Positions 21,659-32,093 of a stretch of DNA of 64,000 nucleotides are shown here, one piece after another (position 1 is the first letter of the stretch; every line of letters begins with the position of its first letter). The notes under the pieces are model-generated. The model had not been told where the DNA came from and searched no databases. It saw only the letters and a list, made by a program, of their open reading frames with translations. The position numbers were made by a program, and so were the translations under genes. This stretch comes from Roridomyces roridus (Eukaryota; Basidiomycota; Agaricomycetes; Agaricales; Mycenaceae), in the NCBI GenBank assembly GCA_029378245.1, contig JARKIF010000093.1, positions 60,428-124,427 of the forward strand, in the 5' to 3' direction.

Positions 21659-21923
21659 CCAAGGCCCAAGCCCGTCTTATTGTAGAGATCGTCAAGAGCC
21701 TGAAGTGCCAAAGCGTACGGAGAACAAGAAAGAGGTCATCAAACAGGTCAGCAAGAGCAAGAGCAAGGTCTGTGCAGTGGTCGATGCGTAGCCAAAAGGT
21801 CCAATCGTAAAGCATTTGAGAGGCCAAGAGGGTCATGATGGTGGTTCACAATGATGTTCATTGTTTATCAAGATCGGCCCAATATGGAAAATTGATGTAC
21901 CACTCGATCCTCCACCCGATCTC

Positions 21924-23748
21924 ATGGACCCGTTGACCATCCTTTCAACGGTCATCTCGACTTCGACGGCGATCTACACTTGGTTGGATAATCTCAAGTC
22001 CAAGGAAAAGGCCATCCTAGAGCTGAGGACCAGCCTATCAACCATCTCCCTGGTCCTGCATCCTCTCCGCGAAAAGGCCGCCGGCGGATTTCTCGACTCG
22101 CAGCCCGGCATAATCGCCTGCCTGCAGGACATCTGCCAATGCCTCGACTCTGCTCGGGAGCATCTGCAAACCTGGCAGGACTCGGAGACGCGCAAGATCG
22201 GTACTGTTCTTCGGCGCGTGCTCGCGTTCTTCGATCCGGCGCAGGTGCTCGAAATGATTGACCAGGACCGCGTCCGGATCGCTCAGTCCATTGCTACACT
22301 GACTCTTGCTATCCAGCTTTCTAGCGGTAATGCCCAAGCCCAGCAAGTATCACCACTCGATGTGCTGCGTAATCAAGAAATACGCGAATTTTGGAGAAGG
22401 AATTTCGGGGAGAGCGGGTGAAGCAAGCCGATTTTTCTAGCTCCTCAATTTTATTCAAGCAGGTTCGCAGCCCGGACTCGTTCCGATGTCCAATACCCTT
22501 ATTTCGCGCCGCTCTGGGTACTTGGCTCGGTACGACCGTACCAGATACTTTGATCCTCCAGCTCGACGAGCAAGGATTTGGGAGTGTGACGCCTGCGAGC
22601 TTCAGCCGCTTGGTTGGCACACAGTCCATTTCTCAGGCGGTTTTACCAAAAGTCCAACCGGGTCCGTTCCCTCAATTATTTCTGTTGAATGCTCACTCAG
22701 TACTCAGCCTCGGTTCAGTTGTGATTCCACAAACCGAGCCGCTCATCATCTTGGTTGCTGAGAATCGAGAAACATTCCAGCCCTTCAAGGATTACGCGGA
22801 AAGTCTGGGTATCAAAATGGCATCTTTCTCCTCTCATGCTGCTCTTAAGTCGTGGATGGAGCTCAACGACCGTTCGTCTAGCTTTGTTCATATCTCCCTC
22901 CCCTAATCAAGAATCCATAGAATTTGTCCGCAGCATTGCCGCCGCCCACCGTCTCCGCTTCCTCTCGGACGCCATTCGCAACGAAGGAGGCATGTTCAAC
23001 CCCTCTGCGGGCGAATCCCTTCTGCGATACCTCCGGGGTCGGACATTTCTTTCACCGTGTCTCATCTTTTCCCCCACCTCTGTTGCGGGGACGGAATACG
23101 TCCTGGCATATACACGCGCAGGGTCGACGACGGAGCCCCAAATTGTATTTGGGTATATTAGGGCACTGGCAGAGGGCGTGAGGGATACAAACTGGCTGGG
23201 CTTTGATGTGCAAAAGTCTGGTTCCCAGATGCCGCAGAACCCGACGCTACAGCCTCACTTCATAAAACCCCTTCTACTTTATCTCGTTGGAACGAAGCCG
23301 GAACAGGACCAGGTGCACATCGACTACGCGTCGTCGCTGGGCATCACGGTCGTGGCTCTGTTCAGTTTGGATGGGTTGAGAAGATATGTGGAAGCTAATC
23401 GAGGTGTGTTGAGCCTCCATTTTTCTTCTCCAGCGTGACAATTCCACAGATGAACTGTATCGCATAGCAGCCACCCATCGTATACGCTTCATCATGCAAA
23501 ATGTCCGGGTGGAGCACGGCGTCCTGACGCTTTCTGCTGGGGAAGACACAATCAAGTGCATCCGCTCGCAGGGATTTGTCGCGCCCGTGCTCGTTCTGGC
23601 GTCTTCGACCATAGCGAATACGCGTTTTGTGAGCCTTTATGGGCGTGCGGGCTCCACGGCGGATGGGCGGATCGTACGTGGATTTGTGGAGGCGCTTGCC
23701 GAGGGGGTGAGGGATGTGGAGTGGGTTGGATTTGATATTAGGAAGTAA
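21924..23748 (+). CDS. Helical-bundle (HeLo/MLKL-like) protein with two tandem receiver-like modules
   Basis: 561-aa protein, exons 21924-22417, 22471-22871, 22912-23403, 23450-23748. Residues 1-150 (MDPLTILSTVISTSTAIYTW..., heptad-like helices, LRRVLAFFDPAQ) resemble fungal N-terminal four-helix bundles of the HeLo/MLKL-NTD/RPW8 cell-death class. After a spacer come two related modules: LIILVAENRETFQPFKDYAE...SFSSHAALKSW then RLRFLSDAIRNEGG, SAGESLLRYLRG, SPCLIFSPT; and LLYLVGTKPEQDQVHIDYAS...LFSLDGLRRYV then RIRFIMQNVRVEHG, SAGEDTIKCIRS, APVLVLAS, both followed by AGST and a helix EALAEGVRD. These look like degenerate CheY/receiver folds. Function is inferred only: a signalling or cell-death protein. 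The start at MDPLT is chosen because the bundle begins there; an upstream in-frame Met exists at 21861. Confidence 0.72.
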
Positions 23749-23841
23749 CATATTAGTTCTGTTCGAACTGGAACTGACAGGAACCATCAACGCTCCGCAA
23801 TCGTTTGATCGGCCATCAAAGTTACTAGCTTACTTCTTACC

Positions 23842-26228
23842 ATGAACACGAAGAGTCCCTTTGCGCCGCCGGCTCGCAAGGCTCATGGCTACAAGAAAGT
23901 GAAAGTGCTGTCACTCGTCTTACTGGTACTCTACTGGGCTTACTGGCGCTGTCCTGTGCGTCTGCCCAAGGTCAATCCTATTCACGTCTCGTAGCGGCCG
24001 TTAAACCACAATAAAGAGTTCTCCTTCACAATCCCCGATTGCCTGGAGCCCATGTCGCGAAGATGCTTCATTTTTGTGCGGATATCTCGAGTCAGTAAAG
24101 CATCCCGGGTCCCCAACGTAGACACGCACTGATTCCGCATAGAGTTCCCACTGACTACGAGGACCCGTCTGGCGGTACTTCAAAGCTTGCGCTCACAAAA
24201 TATCCCGCCACTTGCCCCCAGTCGGAGAATTTGGGCATCATCATCACAAACGTGAGCTTGTGCAATGCTCTTCCCGACTTGCTCTAACGGATAGGTGGTA
24301 GTACGGCGGACCTGGTGTGCCTGGAAGAGACGCGTCGTTCGGAGAGGCTCCGAATATTCAAAAACTCGCCGGAAATCGGCACGACATCATATCCTTTGAC
24401 CAAAGAGGACTCGGTCACTCTCTCCCAAAGGTAAACTGCTTCGGAACGGCGGCGAATTACCAGCGCTTCAAGGCGAATACGGTATTTGAAACGACGTTCT
24501 CTGTGCCCGAAGACCCTTTTTCGCCCGAGGGACGCGCGGTACTGGTTGAACAACAGAAGGAGGCGCTGGCTTTGGAGGACACCCAGGGTGCGCTCTGTGG
24601 CAGTACGATGGGTGCAGAGGCTTTGGGGTATATGAGCACGACGACGACAATCTATGATATGGAGGAGATTTCTAGGGTTCTAGTAGGTGAAGATGCGTTG
24701 ATTAATTTCGTGAGTTCAGCCATTCTCAATATTTTCCAAATTTCCTGACATGAGATAGTACGGCGGTGTGAGTGCTAGTTTCTACTTGATATCCACGTGG
24801 ACTGATTATTTGTAGTCCTATGGTATGTATACCTCGTTGGCATTTTTGTGTTGTACTGATTTCTGACAGGTACAGTTGTCGGCGCATACCTGGGAAATAT
24901 GCTCCCTCACAAGGCCGGAAAAATCTACATCGACGGTGTTGCTCCCGGCGACATGTAAGAAGACCAAGCCTTGCCAGCTTTTTGTCGTTTATCATTCACA
25001 GTTGGAGCAACGAGCACTACGAATCACAAGCGCTTCTTCGCCTGTTGCTCACTGATTCAGAGTAAGCTGACAGCTGGATATCTTGTTTATCTCACGATAT
25101 ATTCAGAAAAACGTATCAACTCTTTCTAACGGAATGCTTCAATGCAGGGTCGACATTGTGTCCTCTCCGCATCCAGGAAGACAAGAGCGCGCAAGATATC
25201 GAGCTGCGGATCGACAATTTTGTCTCCAAGCTTCAAGCGCAACCCATGCGGGTCGCCAATGTCACAAGTCCCGGATACCTCACTTCTGGAGGCGTGCTGA
25301 GTACACCACTTGACCTGCACCTGTCGTCGTCCTCAAAACCCCAACAGGCACCATGTTTCTCGTCCTGCAAATGCCCGGAACTTGGGCGCGCCTCACGGAC
25401 ATGTTGGCTAGTGCTATCAACCACGGCGACGGTACAGAACTACGCAAGTTTGTGACCCGGGGATACGGCGATCCAGCACCGCCGGATCCCGAGGGTTACG
25501 TCGAAACCGGCCAGGGAGAGCTGCTCCGTCTTGCTATCTCGTGCGGAGATGCGCCCCCGTATCGTGCCGACGAAAAATGGCCTACGGCCGAAGATATCGT
25601 GGATGATATCTTGATTTCGTTGACGACGTACCCGCGTTTTGGAGCGACGGTGCATTTGATGGAACAGCACGGTGGGTGTCAGTTTTGGCCTGGTACAGGT
25701 GTTGGTCCTAAGCGATTTACTGTGAGTCACTTGCTTGCATTTGAACGAGATACTCACGTCGGACGCAGGGCCCGTTCAACGTGAGCGTTTTTCGATCCGT
25801 GTTTCTCGAGCTGAACGCGTGCAGAAAACATTGGCCACTCCGACGTTGATTATGGCAAATACGCGTAACTCTCTTCTCTTTCGCAAGGTTCACACTTATC
25901 CCTTTGCAGATGACCCTATAACTCCATACGCAGCGGCAAAATATATGCACAACACCATGGGCAACTCATCCCGTCTTGTGCTTCAGGGCACCATTGGTGA
26001 GGCTACATTATCAAATTTCACTTGAGCTTACTCGTTCCAGGCCACTCATACCTGGCGCCGATGACCGACTGCGGGGCCGAAATAATTCGGCAGTACTTTG
26101 CGGAGGGCGTCATCCCCGAGAAACCCGAGACGTTTTGTCCGCGCGAAGTTGACAACTTTTTTGTGGATCAAGGGAAGCAGGAGGCGGTGCATTTTAAACT
26201 TTTGAACCAGGTTATGGGAGGGCAATAG
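23842..26228 (+). CDS. TAP-like alpha/beta hydrolase (tripeptidyl-aminopeptidase type)
   Basis: 586-aa hydrolase in 14 exons: 23842-23955, 24017-24090, 24143-24251, 24302-24709, 24759-24767 (9 nt), 24816-24822 (7 nt), 24870-24954, 25002-25061, 25107-25300, 25348-25721, 25769-25780 (12 nt), 25825-25864, 25910-25996, 26041-26228. Signal anchor VLSLVLLVLYWAYW, substrate strand CGYLEVPTDYEDPSG, oxyanion YGGPGVPGR, FDQRGLGHSLP, nucleophile elbow YGGSYGTVVG built from the two microexons, acid in NTHDPITPY and His in IGHSYLA. Likely secreted or membrane-anchored exopeptidase/esterase. A truncated copy of the last exon lies at 20066-20200 on the other strand. Confidence 0.82.
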
Positions 26229-26251
26229 GTAGTTTGTATTCAACAGAACAA

Positions 26252-27287
26252 TCAATTCAACCAAGTCGACCACTCGCTCTCCTTCCCCTCCAGAGTCAAT
26301 GCAATCTCGCGTGCGATGATCCGGTCGGCCTGTTCGCTGGGGTGCAGTTCGTCAGCCCACAAGTAGCTGTCGCGATCCGTCCCATTCGCAACAGTGCACG
26401 TCAAGTCCCCGCCTCCAAAGGGCGCAACGCACGAGTTCCAGCAGCCCGTAACGTTGAGCGGAGCGGTACCATTGAGATATCTTGCGGGGTGGTTAAACAT
26501 GTCCTGGATCAGCGAATGCGAGTCGAATATGGCGATATGGGAGCCAGGGAGGGAGGGGAGGGCTTGTTGGAGCATCAATTTAACGAGGGCGTTGCCTGGA
26601 ATTCGATCAGTATTTATCATTCCTAGTAGAGATGGAGAGGTCTACCTGAGAGAACCATCTCCCGCATGAGCACGCTCCAGTCGGTCGTGTTGCGCTCGAC
26701 GGCCCAGAAACGGTTGGGATACGAGTTGGGTGAGTAGAGGATGGTCAGTTCGAGCGGAATCATCTAGTAAAACTGTCATGAGCTGTTCGTAACTTGAACC
26801 ACACAACACATACGTTCTGCATAATGAAATTCCTCGCCCCGCTCGCATATAGCGTGCGCACCCAGTCGACCATGCACGCTGTTACATCCACAACACTCGC
26901 ATTGTTGCTTCCCGTAATGAGTGAATCGACACCAAGGTCGTTCGTCCCGATCCAAAGCGTGTAGATCGTCTCCTCAGGCTGGAGGTGGATCGAGCCGTTG
27001 CCTGTTTCGGTGAAATACAACGGGAGTTGGCTTTCGAATACAGGGGGAAAGGGACGGAAGGTGATGTTGTTAGAGCATGTTGCCCCCGAGCGCGCAAAGG
27101 GGAAAAGCGTGGTCTTTGAGTATCCTGCGGCGTAGACGGGCCAAGCGGTGCCCTGGTCGCCGGTGGCAACCACATCTGTGTACGAATCTCCGAAGGTAGC
27201 AATGTTTTTTATTTGCCCTGGGCGGACGCCGACATTGGCGGCGAGTGCGGTGGAGAGGAGAGAGGCAAGGAAGAAGAGGGGATGCAT
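26252..27287 (-). CDS. Secreted GDSL/SGNH esterase (CE16-like), copy 1
   Basis: 311-aa enzyme, exons 26814-27287, 26646-26763, 26252-26595. Signal peptide (LFFLASLLSTALA), block I FGDSYTDV with the nucleophile Ser, block III WIGTNDLG with the oxyanion Asn, block V DELHPSEQ with Asp and His. Multiple NxT/S sites suit secretion. Resembles fungal acetylesterases that deacetylate plant cell-wall sugars; activity is inferred. Tandem neighbour of copy 2, both on minus strand. Confidence 0.87.
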
Positions 27288-27435
27288 TTTGGAAGAAGAC
27301 TTGCATCGAGGCGCGTTGAAAAGAGGATTCCTCGCCGAAGTATTTCCGCAGACTGAAAATTTCGAACCAAAGTCACGAGGTTCAAAATTGGATCAGGCGC
27401 AAGGTCAGACGACGTCTACTTTAAAGTACGGCCCG

Positions 27436-28594
27436 TCAACTCAGCCAGGTAGCCCACCGACTGTTCTTTCCCGACAACGTTAACGCCATCTCACGCGCAA
27501 CAATTCGGTCCGCTTGTTCGCTCGGATGAAGCTCATCCGCCCACAAAAAACTGTCCCGGTCCGTGCCATTGGCAATCGTGCAGTCCAAGGTACCTCCTCC
27601 TGGAGGAGAGACGCAGGAGTCCCAGCAGCCTGTGACGTTGAGGGGAGCAGTCCCGTTGAGGTACAGTACAGGATGGTCGAACATATCCTGGAACAGAGAG
27701 TGTGAGTCGAACAAGGCTGTCAAGCTTAATCAGTCTTTGAAGTTACTTTTGAAGACTACAAACCAATGTGCGACCCCGGCAGCGTCGGTACGAGGTTCTG
27801 AAGCATCAGTTGGGTGAGTCTGTTTCCCGAGCGGGTCATTTCCGTCATCGTGATGCTCCATTCTGTGGTATTGCGCTCCAAGGCCCAGTACTTGTTGGGG
27901 TACGAGTCGGCAGAGTAGAGAATCGTGAGCTCGAGCGGTATCATCTGCATTTCCGTTGGGCATCAAAAGGAGAGAAAGGAAGGGCAGCGCACATTTTGGA
28001 AGATAAAGTTACGCGCCCCATGCTCGTACAGCACTTTTACCCAGTTGACCATGCACTCTGTAACCTCCACAAGCGAGACGCCGTGTGTCTGATCACCTGT
28101 GAGCAGCGTCGACACACCAAGGTCATTCGTCCCAATCCACAAGGTGTATATCGTCTCCTCGGCCGGGAGGCGGATTGAGCCGTTGGCCGTTTCGGTAAAG
28201 AAGAGCGGGAGCTGGGATTCAAACAGCGGGGGGAAGGGCCGGAAGGTAAGGTTGTTGGAGCAGGTGGCACCGGCGCGGGCAAAGGGGAAGAGGGAGACGT
28301 GGGCGTAGCCTGCTGCGTAAACTGTAGATGCATTGAGATCAAGGTGTTGATATGTGAACAATGGACTCACCAGGCCAAGCGGTCGCTTCGTCGCCTATAA
28401 TTTCAGTCAGTACCAACACTAATGCCCTTAGAAGTTTGAATACCTGTTAACACCACATCCGTGTAGCTGTCACCAAAAGTCGCCAAATTTTTTATCTGGC
28501 CAGGGCGCACACCCAGAGCGGCGTGCACAGTGGAGGCGAGGGCGCACAGTGAAAGAACTGCAGCGAGAAACATGGTACGACGCAATGCCCTCAA
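27436..28594 (-). CDS. Secreted GDSL/SGNH esterase (CE16-like), copy 2
   Basis: About 321-aa enzyme, exons 28444-28594, 28371-28394 (24 nt), 27993-28321, 27764-27944, 27436-27716. Signal peptide (FLAAVLSLCALASTVHA; MFLAAV at 28573 is an alternative start), FGDSYTDV, WIGTNDLG, DELHPSEQ. Very similar to copy 1 but with a different intron set: it has the 24-nt exon DEATAWP and an intron after PGSHI, where copy 1 has none, and lacks the copy 1 intron after the MVLSG position. Confidence 0.87.
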
Positions 28595-29042
28595 AAAACG
28601 GCGGCAGCTTTATTTATGACGGGAAGCCAGCGCGGCGGGGGTCACAAGGCCCAGATAAAACAGGAGGATGAGCGTCCGACATTCCTCCGGTGCCACTTCG
28701 AGAAAAACGACCCTTTTGCGGAAGGAAGGTGGACTTCGAGCGGCTGGAGAGAAGGTATAGATTTGGACCTGTCGGGAGGTACGTGAACGGACGAAGCCAA
28801 GGTCAAGTTGAAGCAGGTTGAGCAAAGGGCAACTTGAAGGAGCGGACGGTCACGTGAGAGCTTCCGCTTTTGTATTTGTATTTGTGCACGCGTCGCGTTT
28901 GGTTGCTCTAGGCTAGACTCTGGAAGACGCAGTTCAAGCCCATATGAATTATATTCCTCCCGTTCCGCAATCGATGCGGACCCTTCCAATACAACCATAC
29001 AACCATAGTACATGCTGCGGGTATACATCATTCAATTCACGT
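28595..29042. other. Intergenic region
   Basis: About 450 bp upstream of the GDSL copy 2 and downstream of the Egh16-like gene. No gene, repeat or clear signal seen. Confidence 0.4.
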
Positions 29043-30368
29043 TCATTCCATGTCATTGTCACGGCGTGCAAGCTCAGCTTCGAGCTCCTCCTGAATGGCA
29101 CGCATGACACGAGAGATGGTGCGGCCCATCACCTTGGGTCCGGGCTGCTTCACGGCGGCTGGAAGTTCATGTTAGCGGACGCCCTCGCAAGTTGGAAGAG
29201 ATGCTCACCCTTGGCATTGGCTGCACTACCAGCCGCTTTCTGCTGCTGCTGACCCATCTGGTGATGATGGTGGTGGTGGTGGTGCTTCTTGCCAGCGGTA
29301 GATGTCGTCTTGGCAGCAGCAGCATTGTTGGACGTGCCCTTGTTGTCCTTCGTCGTGGTGGTCGTCTTGGCAGCTGGCGCCTTTGTCGTGGTCTTGGCAG
29401 CAGCAGCCTTTGTGGTCGTCTTCACAGCAGCAGCCTTTGTGGTCGTCTTTGCAGCAGCAGCCTTTGTGGTCGTCTTCGCTGCAGCGGCCTTTGTGGTCGT
29501 CTTGGCAGCAGCCTTTGCCGTCGTCTTGACAGCGGCCTTGGTGGTGGAGGCCTTGGCTGGAGGTGCGGCAGCGGCGGCGGCACCCTGAGAAACGACGGTA
29601 CACGCTCCAAACCCGGCAGTGGTTTTAACGGACTGGTCGTCGATTCAGCCATGGCTCGGAAGGTGTGGCTGGAAATACATACGACCAGGCAAAGGTTCTT
29701 GGCTTTTCCGCCCGCGCACTTGGTGCCAGCAGGAAGACTGGATAGAATTAGTCAAGGTGCGTTGGGTCGAAATGAGACACGCACGTAAAAACGACCTTGT
29801 CCGATTCGACCTTGGTGGGAGCCTACATCGCGATCGGTTTATGATGACAGAGGTTAATAGATATTGGACGAACCTTGTTGCCGTTGGTCTTGACGGTACC
29901 AGCTTTAAATGACTTTCCGAGACCGGTCTCGTCGACTTGCATCGAGACATCGGTCGAACCGTCCGCACCACTGCACACGGTTGGTATAGAGTTGAAAGTA
30001 AATGAGAGACAATCACGTACGCGTTGACTGGAAGGTGGGTTTAGATTCAAGAAGCAAGTAAATCGGCACAAGTACGCACAATTCAGGACTTGCATCGTCA
30101 CGGTGCCGTCGGCGGCCACGGCTATCGCGGTGGACGTATCAATGGTGTTCGCGGGATTGATACTGCCGCATGGCTGGGCGGTGGATGGACGCTGCACGTC
30201 ACTGCGAACGGGTGTGCCTTTGACACCAAGAGCGGGGCTACGAGATGTGTTAATTTGAACGGTAGCCGGGACAAGTGTAGGCGCGTACTTGGGCATCGCG
30301 TGGCCTGAGGTCTGAGCGACTAGCGCAAGCAAGACGGAAGCACAAGCCAGAGCCGATTTGTTGAACAT
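29043..30368 (-). CDS. Secreted Egh16-like protein with low-complexity His-rich tail
   Basis: 341-aa protein, exons 30080-30368, 30021-30027 (7 nt), 29874-29970, 29785-29822, 29683-29737, 29209-29632, 29043-29158. Signal peptide (ACASVLLALVAQTSG), then a domain like the fungal gEgh16/Egh16H family: ALGVKGTPVRSDVQRP, PCGSINPANTIDTST, ADGTVTMQV, NAGADGSTDVSMQVD, LPAGTKCAGG, KTTAGFGACTVVSQG. The rest is Ala/Pro then repeated KAAAAKTTT units, an eight-His run followed by QMGQQQQ, and an acidic-basic C-terminus (ELEAELARRDNDME). Family members are secreted surface or infection-related proteins in other fungi; role here unknown. Confidence 0.8.
29239..29570 (-). repeat. Coding repeat tract (Ala-Lys-Thr units and poly-His)
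   Basis: Tandem degenerate units encoding KAAAAKTTT, about seven copies, followed by a CAC/CAT run encoding eight His residues. In frame within the Egh16-like gene. Confidence 0.85.
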
Positions 30369-30891
30369 GATGTTTGTAAAGAACGTGAGTTGAATGTGGG
30401 TGGCGTGAAAAAAGGAACCAGTCCTGAGGAAGGGAAAGAACGACGGGAAGAGGGGACTGGCTTGTAGGGAGGCTGCATGCTCGTTTTTAAGCCACGGAAG
30501 AGATCCGAAACAAATGATTTCGCCCCTCCAGCATAGGAGTTCGGTATCTCCGCAAAACGCTCACTCTGGCCATTTTTGGTTCAGATCGGACGAAAATTGC
30601 CCTGGGAATTCATTTCCATGGGTGCTGAAGCTTTTAGAGCGGTCTTGAACGAAGAAAGAGTCGTACACCTTGAGCAGTTTTTCCAAGGACCGAGGTATTA
30701 GATGTTCTGATCTCTATGCCCACAGTGATTGCGGCGAGACCATGAAACCCGACGCAAGATAGCCGACGGTATGCGACTGGACGACGATAGACGACGATGG
30801 GCAACACGTAGACTCGCGGGCCAGTCACGTCCACTCGGCCATCAGACCAAACAACAACACAAAGATAACCTCGTGGACGGACTGGGCCGCC

Positions 30892-31549
30892 ACGTCGCGT
30901 GTTTCAGTGATGGATTTTCCCCCTGCCATTTCAAAGGCTCGACTTAGAAAAACACCATGGAAATCTTCGGATTTCTGTTCCTTAGGCACCTATTTGAGAA
31001 TGGATAACTTTTCATTCTCTACCAATTGAGCCGAAGTTGCGTTTAGCAGTAAATTTTCATCTATGGGACCCAATCAAGCTCGGAAGCCCACCCCACCACC
31101 TAAAAAACTTGTCTGCTGCATTGGAATTCCTGCCCTTGGTCGAGACTCATCCGCAATCCCGAATTTTTGTCGCTGCAAGCCACCGTTTCCTAATTGGACC
31201 GACTCGGAAGGTCTCGGAAGCTGCCTCGGCTAATGCAGCACAGCCGTATCGCGGGCCCAATTTGGCCTCGAGACATCCTCCACCCCAATTGGTGTTCTTT
31301 TCATCGTGGAAGCGTCGATTTGAGGTGCAGATACTGCATCCATTTCATGTACTTGCCTCCCAGTCCAAGTAGCACCCCGAAATGTAGATTTTTGAGCAGA
31401 AACTGAGGAAGAGGGAAATGATAGAGAATGCAAAACTATCCATTGCAATAGGACAACTAGAGACAAAAATCTGAGCATTTTGGATGAATTTTTCAAAGTC
31501 AAGCCTTTGAAATGGCGGGGAGAAAATCCATCACCGAAACACGCGACGC
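30892..31549. mobile_element. MITE with about 60-bp terminal inverted repeats
   Basis: The left arm, from CGTCGCGTGTTTCAGTGATG, recurs inverted at the right end with about 88% identity over some 60 bp (shared TGATGGATTTT, GCCATTTCAAAGGC). Weaker pairing continues to about 90 bp. Non-coding. No clear target duplication. Confidence 0.68.
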
Positions 31550-31555
31550 GGGCGC

Positions 31556-31612
31556 CCAGCCGGTACCCTTGATTGTCTGAAGTTGTGATGGCATCAATAG
31601 GGTACCGGCTGG
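31556..31612. repeat. 14-bp perfect inverted repeat
   Basis: CCAGCCGGTACCCT at 31556-31569 and its exact reverse complement at 31599-31612, 29 nt apart, immediately beside the MITE. Confidence 0.9.
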
Positions 31613-32093
31613 TTCACGAGCCTAGGCAACACGCTGTGCAGACACAGAATTAATCATGCGTTCCCCGGGCCACCGAGAACACCGCCAACGCGATAAGGTC
31701 GGAGCATGCGTAGAGGCAAGCCATAGTAGAAGTAACACAAGACTCGCTGGTGGCATGGTCTTCAAATTCTTTGGTTTGGTTGGAAGCCGCTGAGCAAGGT
31801 TGGGAAGAAGGCGAGTTCGGCAAATCCGGCGCCAAACATCAGTGACCCAGGGTGATCCATTGATCGTTCCTTGTGCCGAGGGGCGGTTCACACTCGAACT
31901 TTGGAGCTTTATGATTGGTGTCGTCTAGCACCAGAAAGGGCGGCGGCAGCGACAGCGTCTGGGGAAGTACCAGGAGAAGGATCGAGTGAACTTGATTTTT
32001 TCGGCCGCCAAGTGATCCCTCTTGTTTTCTTGATACAAGAAATATGGTATAATTGGTCGAGAACCTATCTCTAGTCCTGCTAAGCCAGCAGCT

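Larger units (their letters stand above)
30369..32093. other. Intergenic region carrying a MITE
   Basis: 1.7 kb without a supported gene. Contains the MITE at 30892-31549 and the hairpin at 31556-31612. Short frames between 31622 and 31891 show no domain. Confidence 0.5.

Noticed and set aside
29239..29570. Regular repeats looking like a small array
   Set aside because: They are in-frame coding repeats (Ala-Lys-Thr), not CRISPR-like, and there are no spacers.
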